Below, one piece after another: positions 6,693 through 15,026 of a stretch of 64,000 bases of DNA (position 1 is its first letter; each line of letters opens with the position of its first letter). This DNA is from Patescibacteria group bacterium. GTDB taxonomy: Bacteria; Patescibacteria; ABY1; UBA10025; JAHIVO01. The notes under the pieces are model-generated. The model worked only from the letters and a program-made list of their open reading frames with translations. It had not been told where the DNA came from and ran no database searches. The DNA is taken from contig JAQULM010000001.1 of the NCBI GenBank assembly GCA_028718605.1, forward strand, positions 25,320 to 89,319, in the 5' to 3' direction. The position numbers and the translations under genes are program-made.

Positions 6693-8078
6693 CTACATTT
6701 TCAACGTTGCTTGTAAGCGCCGTACGATGGCTTCACTTGCTTGGGTGATAGAACCGGCACCCATCGTTATGATAACTGATTCGGGCTTGGCCTTTTCACA
6801 TACGAACTGAACGGCATTTTCAAGCCCGGGCTTATAATACGTATGCGTTTTCAACTTGCGTATTGACTCAACGAGGTCGTTAGAGGTATGAGCGGTCATG
6901 CCTTCACGGCCTGCGACTTTAAAAATGTCAGTCACCACGCAATGATCACAATCATTAAATGACCGCACAAAATCATCGAATAACGTGTCGGTTCGATTAC
7001 CCGAGTGAGGCTGGAAAATGCACCAAATTGTTTTATCGGGAAAATGTTGTCGCGCAGCGCGAAGGGTTGCCTTTATTTCCGTCGGGTGATGGGCATAATC
7101 ATCGATGATTGTTATTCCGTTAATCGAGCCTTTTATTTCAAACCGACGCCCGATGCCAGTGAAGTTTGATAATGAAGACGCGATGATGTGCGTATCGATG
7201 CCAAAAGAAATTGCGACGGCAGCGGCGGCAAGAGCATTCGACACGTTATGCAAACCAGGAATAAGCAAAATAATGTCGAAGTTTTCTTTGCCTTTTACCG
7301 AAAAATACGTCTGGTTATCGCGACGGTGGATATGAGTGGCATACAGGTCACCATATTCAATCCCGAAATGAATTATTTTTGCGTGAACGCCTTGCAGAGC
7401 TTGGACGACATTTTTATCAAGAATGTTTGCTACGATGATTCCTTCCGGCGGAACTTTCTGCACCATGGTTCGGAATGTTTCGACAATCGACTGCTCGTTT
7501 TGATAAAAATCAAGATGATCGCGTTCAATATTAGTAATGCACAGCCCAATCGGTGCGTAATGCAAAAAAGCTGCCCGATATTCGTCTCCCTCGAGTATAA
7601 AATGCTTTCCCGAGCCTACTCTGCTGCTGCCGCTTAAAAATGGTGCATTTGCGCCAATCAACACACAGGGATCTAACCCTGCATCTATGAATATTTTTGC
7701 CACCATCGCTGCGGTCGTACTTTTACCGTGGGTACCTGCGATAACAATTGGAATCTTTCCCGCAAATAACTGAGCAACGAATTCCGGGTAGCTATACGCG
7801 GGGATGCTTTTTTTGCGAGAATATTGCAATTCGGGATTATCTGGTGTTATCGCGTTTGAAAATACCACGCACTGTGTGTCGATTTCAACATTCTCGGCTT
7901 TATGCGGACCGATACGTATATCCCCTCCCAGTGAAACAATGCGATTTGTATTTTCGGCCGCATACAAATCAGTACCTCGGACGTGTTTGCCAAGTGCAAT
8001 CAGGATTTGTGCAACACCAGACATTCCTGATCCGCCGACGCCAATTAAATGGTATTTATTAATTTGCTGGCTATTCAT
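6693..8078 (-). CDS. murC: UDP-N-acetylmuramate--L-alanine ligase MurC
   Basis: A 461-residue Mur ligase that adds L-Ala to UDP-MurNAc with ATP. The N-terminal Rossmann motif is GVGGSGMSGVAQ (13-24). The ATP loop is GTHGKSTTA (115-123). The central domain has EGDEYRAAFL and the ligase motif NIERDHLDFY. The C-terminal domain has IIDDYAHHPTEIKA, the HHPxE motif specific for MurC. Its ATG overlaps the murG stop (ATGA), and it is last in the mraY-murD-ftsW-murG-murC series. Confidence 0.97.
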   Translation of the reverse strand: MNSQQINKYHLIGVGGSGMSGVAQILIALGKHVRGTDLYAAENTNRIVSLGGDIRIGPHKAENVEIDTQCVVFSNAITPDNPELQYSRKKSIPAYSYPEFVAQLFAGKIPIVIAGTHGKSTTAAMVAKIFIDAGLDPCVLIGANAPFLSGSSRVGSGKHFILEGDEYRAAFLHYAPIGLCITNIERDHLDFYQNEQSIVETFRTMVQKVPPEGIIVANILDKNVVQALQGVHAKIIHFGIEYGDLYATHIHRRDNQTYFSVKGKENFDIILLIPGLHNVSNALAAAAVAISFGIDTHIIASSLSNFTGIGRRFEIKGSINGITIIDDYAHHPTEIKATLRAARQHFPDKTIWCIFQPHSGNRTDTLFDDFVRSFNDCDHCVVTDIFKVAGREGMTAHTSNDLVESIRKLKTHTYYKPGLENAVQFVCEKAKPESVIITMGAGSITQASEAIVRRLQATLKM

Positions 8079-9145
8079 ATGCGAAGTATTTTTTGGATTT
8101 CCGATGCAATTGTTGCGGCAGCATTCGGCTTCATTATTTTTTTTATATTCGAAACGAGCTGGTTCCGCGCCGACTCATCTCGCAGCAAACCAACGATCTT
8201 GCGGATAAAATCCTGCCGATTCTCACTGAGACTATTAAACACAATGCATGCTTTTTGCTCAAGGCAATACCGCGCATTCAATTCTTGGTGGGAATGCGGT
8301 AAGGGAATTAAAACGGTCGGTTTCCCGAGTAATGACAGTTCGGTAATGGCGGATAATCCGCTGCGAGATACAACGATTGTCGCAGCAGCAAGCAGATCTG
8401 GCAGCTCATCGTGAATGAATTCAAACTGGTAGTACCCATTAAATTTAATTGCGCGGTCCGCTTTTCCAACTCCGCTGAGATGTATTATCTGGCATTCTTT
8501 CAGCAGTTCTGGCAAAGACTGCCATATAAGCTGATTAATGCTTTCAGCGCCAGTACCGCCGCCAATAACGAGCAATATCGGAAGTTTCTTGTCCAAATGA
8601 AAATGTTTATATGCATTTTGTTCATTTCCGTGCAAAATTTGTTCACGGCACGGGTTGCCTGTCCAGATAACTTTTCGAGATGAAAAATGGTGCATCGAGC
8701 CTTCAAATGAAACCGTGATTCGGCTTGCACACCAGGCGGTTAATTTATTGGATAATGAAGGCACAATGTCTTGCTGATGGATTAATGAACGAATGCCTAG
8801 AATTGCGCCTGCCCAGATCACGGGTACTGACACAAAACCGCCAGCTCCAACAATTATTGTCGGCTTATGCTTTATTAGAATATACAAAGACTGAAAAAAG
8901 CCTACGAGTATTAACACTACATCAAGAAGGTTTTTTATATCAAAATACCTGCGTAATTTACCGGAGTATATGCCGATGTATTCAACGCCATATCCGCGCA
9001 GCAAAGAACGCTCGAGTACGCCGTGACGCGTGCCGATAAATAGCATATTCGCGCTTGGTATGCGTTTGCGGAATTCGGAAATAATTGCGATCAGCGGGAC
9101 GACAGAACCGGCCGTGCCGCCGCCGACGAAGACTAATTTCATCAA
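8075..9145 (-). CDS. murG: Undecaprenyl-PP-MurNAc-pentapeptide GlcNAc transferase MurG
   Basis: A 356-residue GT28 enzyme that converts lipid I to lipid II at the inner membrane face. The glycine-rich loop is GGGTAGSVVPL (8-18); most MurG proteins have GGTGGH here, so the Gly-His is replaced by Ala-Gly-Ser. Other family motifs are GAGGFVSVP, GNPCR, VIGGGTGAESIN and the UDP-GlcNAc site RSGLSAITE followed by LIPLPHSHQELNA. It overlaps both neighbours by 4 nt, so it is probably translationally coupled with ftsW and murC. Confidence 0.95.
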   Translation of the reverse strand: MMKLVFVGGGTAGSVVPLIAIISEFRKRIPSANMLFIGTRHGVLERSLLRGYGVEYIGIYSGKLRRYFDIKNLLDVVLILVGFFQSLYILIKHKPTIIVGAGGFVSVPVIWAGAILGIRSLIHQQDIVPSLSNKLTAWCASRITVSFEGSMHHFSSRKVIWTGNPCREQILHGNEQNAYKHFHLDKKLPILLVIGGGTGAESINQLIWQSLPELLKECQIIHLSGVGKADRAIKFNGYYQFEFIHDELPDLLAAATIVVSRSGLSAITELSLLGKPTVLIPLPHSHQELNARYCLEQKACIVFNSLSENRQDFIRKIVGLLRDESARNQLVSNIKKIMKPNAAATIASEIQKILRI

Positions 9146-10242
9146 GTTTTCGTTTGTTTAGATATGTTTGATAAAATGCCTATCGAAAAGAATATCGTAA
9201 CGAGAGCTGAACTTCCATAGCTTACAAATGGTAACGGTATGCCAGTTAACGGAACCAGAGTCACCATGGCAGCAATATTAATAAATGCCTGTAGTACAAT
9301 CCATGTCGTAATCCCAATTGCGAGAAGCCTCCCGTACGTATCTGGAGCATGCGCAGCAATCTTAAAGCCTCGAAACATTATCGTTAAAAAAAGTAATATC
9401 AAAATAATTGCAAAGACAAGTCCGAGCTCTTCGGCGACTATTGCAAAAATCGAATCACCTGTAACTTCAGGCAGGTACAGGAATTTCTGCCGTGAATGGC
9501 CAAGGCCGAGGCCAAGAATTCCCCCGCTTCCGATTGCCATCAATGCTTGGTTGATATGGTATCCGATGCCCTGAGGATCGAGGGCAGGGTTAAGAAAAAT
9601 AGTAAAACGAGCGGCACGGTATGGGGCTAATTTTATTAATATAAAAAAAAGGACTACAGCGCTGCCAAAAATCCCAGCTAATTGTTTTAACGGTGCGCCT
9701 GCTGTAAAAAAAACTATCAGTCCTGTAGCGGCAATCGTTACCATCGTGCCCATATCTGGCTGGAGCATGATTAAAAAAACAATTGAGCCAAGTATTACGA
9801 GTAACGGAACGAGTCCATATGCAGGATCCTTGATACCTTCAATATTTTTTGCGAATAAGGTAGAAAGATATAAAATAAATGTTAATTTTAGGATTTCAGT
9901 AGGCTGAAACAGTGAGGGTCCGAGCTGTATCCATCGTCGAGCGCCGCCGTACGCATAGCCGATACCGGGTATGAAAACAGCAAGTAATAAAAGAATGTTA
10001 ATCGCTAGAAAAGCAAACGCAAATTTTTTCCACCGGTGATAATCTAGTTTATAGGCAAGAAAAAAACCTACCAACCCAAAACCGACACCATAGATTAATT
10101 GGTGCTTTAAAAAGTAATTACTGTCGCCAAATTTTTCAAAGGATAGTACTGAGCTCGCTGAAGCGAGCATGACAAGCCCATAGATCGCCAGTATTGCGCA
10201 GGTAATAAGGAGTGTATAATCGGGTTTATGGATGCGAATCAT
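9142..10242 (-). CDS. ftsW: Lipid II polymerase / division protein FtsW
   Basis: A 366-residue SEDS-family membrane protein with about ten hydrophobic helices. Family signatures are GGARRWIQLG in the first third, LQPDMGTMV in the middle, GLGHSRQKFLYLPEVTGDSI-FAIVAEELG in the long extracytoplasmic loop, and LPFVSYGSSAL near the C-terminus. SEDS proteins polymerise lipid II into glycan strands with a partner class b PBP, which is not in this window. The position between murD and murG points to FtsW rather than RodA. Confidence 0.94.
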   Translation of the reverse strand: MIRIHKPDYTLLITCAILAIYGLVMLASASSVLSFEKFGDSNYFLKHQLIYGVGFGLVGFFLAYKLDYHRWKKFAFAFLAINILLLLAVFIPGIGYAYGGARRWIQLGPSLFQPTEILKLTFILYLSTLFAKNIEGIKDPAYGLVPLLVILGSIVFLIMLQPDMGTMVTIAATGLIVFFTAGAPLKQLAGIFGSAVVLFFILIKLAPYRAARFTIFLNPALDPQGIGYHINQALMAIGSGGILGLGLGHSRQKFLYLPEVTGDSIFAIVAEELGLVFAIILILLFLTIMFRGFKIAAHAPDTYGRLLAIGITTWIVLQAFINIAAMVTLVPLTGIPLPFVSYGSSALVTIFFSIGILSNISKQTKT

Positions 10243-10247
10243 CTGAT

Positions 10248-11636
10248 TTATTTCCGTAATGCAAGGACTGCGTTTGTAAATCGATCTCCGCGATCGAACT
10301 CGTTTAAAAATAGCCCGAAGCTGGCCGCTCCCGGCGAAAGGAGAACAGTGCGTGCCGAGGGGATCTCGCCCGCCATAATAACTGCTGCTTCCATTGAACG
10401 AGCATTCGTATAGTTTCTGAATTTAGCCTTGCGAAAGTGCTTTTTAATTTTTTCGGTCGCTGTCCCGGGCAAGAGAATGCAATGCGTTACGGATCTCCTG
10501 ATCGCGTCTGCGAAGGAAGAGTAATCAAGATTTTTATCTGCACCGCCGGCAATTAAAACTGTATGAGAGTCAAAAATTTTTAATGCAGCGATTGCTGCAT
10601 CAGGTGCCGTCGCCGTTGTGTCATTGTAATATTTTTTTCTATCGATTTCGCCGATATATTCCAAACGTCCTTGAATTCCTCGAAACGTTTTTAACGCATC
10701 GCGTATGGTGCCGATTGGAACGCCATAAATGCGGGCCGCAATCACAGCAGCAAGTATATTGCCAAGATTATGATCTCCGCGAATCTGCAGTTTTGAGGTT
10801 TGTATAACGTTCTGAAATCGTTTTTTATTACGAACAGCGATTGCTCCATGAACAATGGTTGCGTTTGCTTGGTCGTCATACGTGGCTGAATACCACCAAA
10901 CTCTCGCATGAGTTTTTTTTGCGAACCGCTTTGTATTGATATTCTGAAGATTGAGAATACAATGATCGTTCTGGCGTTGGAAACGCACGCAGTTTTCTTT
11001 AGCACGCACGTAGTTTTTACATGACGAATAGGTATTCAGATGATCCTGCATAATATTTGTAACAATTGCCACGTGGGGCTGAAAACGCAATTTGGCGATA
11101 TCTTCAAGTTGCCAGGAAGACAGCTCAAGAATTACCGGGCTGCTTGACGATACTTTATTTATAAGGAAGAGGGGCGAAACACGGATATTTCCAGCGAGAT
11201 TTGCTCGGATGTGTCCAAGACGAAAAATATGCTGAAGCAAGCTCGCCGTTGTTGACTTGCCTTTTGTTCCTGTTATGGCAATGATGGGGGCATGCGTACT
11301 CTGTAAAAAAATTCCAATGTCTGATTCTATTGGAATGTGCTGTTGGCGCGCGATCCGTAGAAATTTTGATTGCGTGCGGACACCAGGATTTTTAATTATC
11401 AAATCTTGATTTTTAAAATCTGCAATTCGATGCCGCCCTAGTACGTATGAAATATTCTTATACTTCTTCAACGCATTCAATGCCGGTTGGAGTACTGCCG
11501 CATTCCGTAAATCAGTTACGAGCACGTGCGCACCAGCACGAGAAAACCATTGAGCGGCACCAATACCACCTCCCTGGAGCCCAAGCCCCATAATCAGCAC
11601 CCTTTTATGTTTGTAGGTATCAGCAAAAAAAGACAT
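10248..11636 (-). CDS. murD: UDP-N-acetylmuramoyl-L-alanine--D-glutamate ligase MurD
   Basis: A 462-residue Mur ligase that adds D-Glu to UDP-MurNAc-L-Ala. It has the N-terminal domain with GLGLQGGGIGAAQ, the ATP loop ITGTKGKSTTASLLQ (about 120-134), the central SSWQLEDI typical of MurD, NIMQDHLNTY, and the C-terminal NDTTATAPDAAIAALK and IAGGADKNLDYSS. The protein is unusually rich in Lys and Arg. A promoter with an extended -10 lies immediately upstream, so the cluster may have an internal start here after mraY. Confidence 0.95.
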   Translation of the reverse strand: MSFFADTYKHKRVLIMGLGLQGGGIGAAQWFSRAGAHVLVTDLRNAAVLQPALNALKKYKNISYVLGRHRIADFKNQDLIIKNPGVRTQSKFLRIARQQHIPIESDIGIFLQSTHAPIIAITGTKGKSTTASLLQHIFRLGHIRANLAGNIRVSPLFLINKVSSSSPVILELSSWQLEDIAKLRFQPHVAIVTNIMQDHLNTYSSCKNYVRAKENCVRFQRQNDHCILNLQNINTKRFAKKTHARVWWYSATYDDQANATIVHGAIAVRNKKRFQNVIQTSKLQIRGDHNLGNILAAVIAARIYGVPIGTIRDALKTFRGIQGRLEYIGEIDRKKYYNDTTATAPDAAIAALKIFDSHTVLIAGGADKNLDYSSFADAIRRSVTHCILLPGTATEKIKKHFRKAKFRNYTNARSMEAAVIMAGEIPSARTVLLSPGAASFGLFLNEFDRGDRFTNAVLALRK

Positions 11637-11653
11637 ATTCGAACAAATAATGT

Positions 11654-11689
11654 GGTATATACTATACCATAAATGAGCCGCCTTGCGAA
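11654..11689 (-). promoter_or_regulatory. murD promoter with a palindrome over the -10
   Basis: Minus strand: TTCGCA (11684-11689), 17-nt spacer, extended -10 TGG-TATAGT (-10 at 11661-11666). The inverted repeat GGTATA-GTA-TATACC (11654-11668) covers the -10 and the expected start site. The ATG of murD is about 18 nt further on. The -35 is only moderate. Confidence 0.42.
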
Positions 11690-11731
11690 TACGAAGGTAA
11701 GCATAAAATGATAATCACGATGCCCTTTTCT

Positions 11732-12784
11732 TTATTGCTTATCGATTAAGAAAATTACGACACCAATAACAGCGGTTACGCCAGCAATAATCCAAAAGCG
11801 CATAACAATTTTAGGTTCTGGCCATCCTTTTGCCTCAAGATGGTGATGCAATGGCGCGGATAAAAATATTTTTTTATGCAAAAATTTTCTAGCACAAAGT
11901 TGGATAATGACTGAAAGAGAAACGACAACAAATGCCAGGCCGATAATCGGCAAAAGCAATGCGGCATTGGTAAGCATTGCGACAATCCCAAGCGTGACTC
12001 CGAGTGACATTGCGCCGGTATCTCCCATAAAAAAACGCGCGGGATTGATATTGAACCATAGGAAAGCAAGAAGTGCACCGATAATGACACCGCAGAAAGC
12101 GGCAAGATTATATTTACCCTGTGCGAATGCGATACATCCATACGCGCCAAATGCTGCAAGCAAGGTTCCGCCAGCTAAACCATCGAGCCCATCAATCTCG
12201 TTAACTGAAAATGCGGTAGAAACGATTATAAAAATAAATATTGGGACATACCAAATTCCAATATCAAAATTCCCAAGGAACGGGACGTGAATGGTGGTCC
12301 AGTCAAGCTTAGAATAAAACCAGATTGCGCCAACAACAGCGATCAGTGTGTATATTATTAGTTTGTAGCGCATGCGCAAACCGCCGTTTGCCGGCCCGAT
12401 ACCACGCACATTAAGAATATCATCAAATAAACCAACAAACGCTGACGCAATCAATGCGCCTAAGGGTAAGAGTGTTTCTGGTCTCGTTAAAAAATTCAGC
12501 TTTTGGATGCTTTCGATTGGAATAATCGATCTAAATACAAAGAACAGCAGTGCTAAAAAAAGTGTCGTTAACCAAATGAGAACCCCTCCCATGGTCGGAG
12601 TTCCCGCTTTGCCCTGATGAAGTTTGGTGAAAACTGGCGTTTCCGCCTCATCACGGATCTTTTTGCCAAGACGGTATTGGTATAATAAATGTGTCAAAAG
12701 AGGCGTCCATGCGAACGCGACAACAAATGAAAGAGTCGTTAATATAAAGACTTTTATTATATCAAAATTTGGTTCTACTCCCAT
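11732..12784 (-). CDS. mraY: Phospho-N-acetylmuramoyl-pentapeptide-transferase MraY
   Basis: A 350-residue polytopic membrane enzyme that transfers phospho-MurNAc-pentapeptide to undecaprenyl phosphate (lipid I). Motifs are HQGKAGTPTMGGV (about 54-66), FDDILNVRGIGP (about 119-130), the Mg-binding VNEIDGLDGLAGG (about 193-205), FMGDTGAMSLG and the C-terminal APLHHHLEAKG. About ten helices are visible. It begins 6 nt after the stop of the small membrane gene at 12791-13141 and probably shares its transcript. Confidence 0.97.
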   Translation of the reverse strand: MGVEPNFDIIKVFILTTLSFVVAFAWTPLLTHLLYQYRLGKKIRDEAETPVFTKLHQGKAGTPTMGGVLIWLTTLFLALLFFVFRSIIPIESIQKLNFLTRPETLLPLGALIASAFVGLFDDILNVRGIGPANGGLRMRYKLIIYTLIAVVGAIWFYSKLDWTTIHVPFLGNFDIGIWYVPIFIFIIVSTAFSVNEIDGLDGLAGGTLLAAFGAYGCIAFAQGKYNLAAFCGVIIGALLAFLWFNINPARFFMGDTGAMSLGVTLGIVAMLTNAALLLPIIGLAFVVVSLSVIIQLCARKFLHKKIFLSAPLHHHLEAKGWPEPKIVMRFWIIAGVTAVIGVVIFLIDKQ

Positions 12785-12790
12785 ACAGTA

Positions 12791-13141
12791 TTATGCATTG
12801 AGCTCAATGATAAGGTATGAGGCGACAAGAAGAATAATCTGCTGAAGAATGGTACAATATCCAATCATCATTGCAAGGTTTGCACTGCGTTTGTGAGTAA
12901 ATAATGCGAGTAGGAAATTGATGATGACCAGTGATAAGCCTGCGGCCGGAAGAATATAAATGCGAGCCCACGGACCGATTAGATCAACGCCGTAGTAAAT
13001 GTTATAATGGAGGTATAAAATATCGCTATGGCTGCCTAAACTGAAAAAAATATACGCCCATATGCTGCAATTCAGCAATATGCTGATGATAACGGGAAGC
13101 CTGACTTTTTTATCATGAATTGTATTCGTCAACGCAATCAT
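12791..13141 (-). CDS. Small membrane protein, three TM helices
   Basis: A 116-residue protein with hydrophobic segments near 16-34, 58-80 and 92-113. Between the first and second is the polar, aromatic LHYNIYYGVDLIGPW, which resembles a small uncharacterised family that I recall from CPR genomes. The function is not known. It lies head to head with the GT39-like gene with only two bases between the two ATG codons, and is followed by mraY after 6 nt. Confidence 0.72.
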   Translation of the reverse strand: MIALTNTIHDKKVRLPVIISILLNCSIWAYIFFSLGSHSDILYLHYNIYYGVDLIGPWARIYILPAAGLSLVIINFLLALFTHKRSANLAMMIGYCTILQQIILLVASYLIIELNA

Positions 13142-13143
13142 AA

Positions 13144-14949
13144 ATGAATTTTACTGGAATAATCGAACGGAAATTTATTCTTGCAATGTGCGTAATCCTG
13201 CTCATTGGTTTCATGCTTTTTCTGCAAGTATCTTCCGCCCTCCAGGAAACTCAAACAATTGACGAAGGCGTACATCTTGCTGCTGGTTTTAGTTACCTCA
13301 TGAAAAATGACTTTCGGATGAATCCTGAACATCCTCCTCTGCTTAAGGAGCTTGCCGCACTTCCCTTATTTATTATAAAAAATAAACTCCAGTCGCCATT
13401 TTCGCATTATAGTTGGCTTACTTCAAATGAATGGCAATTTGCGCGAGATCTACTGTATGAAAATTCTTTATCTCCCGATGTGATCCTCTTTTTGGGCAGG
13501 ATTCCATTCATGCTATTGAGCGCCCTGCTGTGTGTGTTCGTATTCAAGTGGTCGCGAGAATTATTTAGCACCTGGGGCGGACTCCTTTCACTAACGCTCT
13601 TCTGCTTGTGGCCGACGATCATCGCGCATGGCAGGTACGTCACTACCGATGTCGGCGTCGGATTATTATACTTCTTAACAATATACTATTTTTATAAATA
13701 TCTCAAGTATACAAGCATCAGAAATATGCTTTTTTGCGCTGGCTTTTTTGCGCTAGCAATCAGTGCAAAATTTTCCGCCTTACTTCTTATCCCAACTATT
13801 TTTATAATTTATGTACTGTACCTGGTCCGGCTCTATAACAGTCAACTGCAAAAAACGTCAGTTAAACGTTTCCTTTGGTTTCTGCTTGCACTGGTAGCAT
13901 TTTCATTTATTGCCCAGCAGCTCACCTATGGATTTGAATGGAAAATTCCTTGGCAGGACCCTGATGTTCAGAATCTTTATAGAATTCGGGAAAATATTTT
14001 ATCTTCAGGACAATTCGATCAAAAAGGCTCCCTCGTGCAGCATCTAGTAACGTGGTCAGACCCAGCAAAGCCACTCGGCAAATTCCTCCAAACTATTGGG
14101 CAAAAAATTCCAGTCCCTTCCTACTCATACTGGAAAGGTTTTGTAATTTTGATGACACACAATTATGGCGGCCACATGTCATATCTGATGGGAAACTATT
14201 CTCAGTACGGTTGGTGGTATTACTTTCCGATCGCCTTTCTCGTCAAAACGCCACTTTCAATCCTAGCGCTAACAGTGTTTCTTATCGGTATTTGTCTCTA
14301 TGGAATATATCGTCGGTTTCGGCATAATCGGTTTATCCTCGCTTTTCAAAAAATTCCACTGTATTCAATAGTGATTTTTGTTACAATCGTTTTATACCTT
14401 GGATTTAGTATGGCTTCGAGCATTAATATTGGGGAACGCCACATAATTCCTTTGTACCCATTTTTAGCTGTTGCTCTTGGCGCGATAACAACAGTACGAA
14501 TTAAGAAGATAAGATATAAGAGAATTTTTTCCGCCTTTCTTACGATGACGGTAGCTTATTCTTTTGTTTCCGTCCTCTGCATTAGTCCTGATTTCTTGGC
14601 GTATTTTAATGAATTCGCCGGAGGCCCAGATAATGGACCTCGTTATTTAGTAGATTCTAATATTGATTGGGGTCAGGATGTGAAAAAATTAAAGCACTAT
14701 TTAACTCAAACAAATACGCCGTATGTTTGCATGAGTTATTTTGGGCAAGCGAAACTCGATTATTATGGGATTGACTATCGGTATTTGCCCACAAATGAAA
14801 CATTTACCAGTACGGAATCGATTGATTGTTTAGTCGCGATTAGCGTCACGAGTTTGCTCTCATCCGATGGGTCATATGAATGGCTTCGGCACTTTAATCC
14901 GACTAATAAAATCGGATATTCAATATACCTTTACGATTTTCGTAATTGA
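13144..14949 (+). CDS. GT39/PMT-like membrane glycosyltransferase
   Basis: A 601-residue GT-C protein with about 10-12 helices and a soluble C-terminal tail. After the first helix comes the acidic pair ID40-E41G, the predicted catalytic Asp in the first outer loop. It is followed by HPPLLKELAALPLF, typical of PMT/ArnT-type enzymes that use polyprenyl-phosphate sugars. The C-terminal part (DNGPRYLVDSNIDWGQDVKK) is also a family feature. The enzyme probably glycosylates proteins or lipids on the outer face; donor and acceptor cannot be read. An alternative start is the Met at residue 15. Its promoter would have to lie within the divergent neighbour. Confidence 0.82.
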   Translation: MNFTGIIERKFILAMCVILLIGFMLFLQVSSALQETQTIDEGVHLAAGFSYLMKNDFRMNPEHPPLLKELAALPLFIIKNKLQSPFSHYSWLTSNEWQFARDLLYENSLSPDVILFLGRIPFMLLSALLCVFVFKWSRELFSTWGGLLSLTLFCLWPTIIAHGRYVTTDVGVGLLYFLTIYYFYKYLKYTSIRNMLFCAGFFALAISAKFSALLLIPTIFIIYVLYLVRLYNSQLQKTSVKRFLWFLLALVAFSFIAQQLTYGFEWKIPWQDPDVQNLYRIRENILSSGQFDQKGSLVQHLVTWSDPAKPLGKFLQTIGQKIPVPSYSYWKGFVILMTHNYGGHMSYLMGNYSQYGWWYYFPIAFLVKTPLSILALTVFLIGICLYGIYRRFRHNRFILAFQKIPLYSIVIFVTIVLYLGFSMASSINIGERHIIPLYPFLAVALGAITTVRIKKIRYKRIFSAFLTMTVAYSFVSVLCISPDFLAYFNEFAGGPDNGPRYLVDSNIDWGQDVKKLKHYLTQTNTPYVCMSYFGQAKLDYYGIDYRYLPTNETFTSTESIDCLVAISVTSLLSSDGSYEWLRHFNPTNKIGYSIYLYDFRN

Positions 14950-14971
14950 AGATTTGCAAATATCTGAAGTT

Positions 14972-15000
14972 TTGACGAATACAAAAAAATGTGATATAAT
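14972..15000 (+). promoter_or_regulatory. Strong promoter of the type IV pilus operon
   Basis: TTGACG (14972-14977), exactly 17 nt, then TATAAT (14995-15000) with a TGA extension immediately before it. The start site would be near 15007, with a leader of about 20 nt before pilB. No Shine-Dalgarno sequence is visible in that leader. Confidence 0.75.
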
Positions 15001-15026
15001 AAAAGCACTTTTTTGACCAATTTCCT

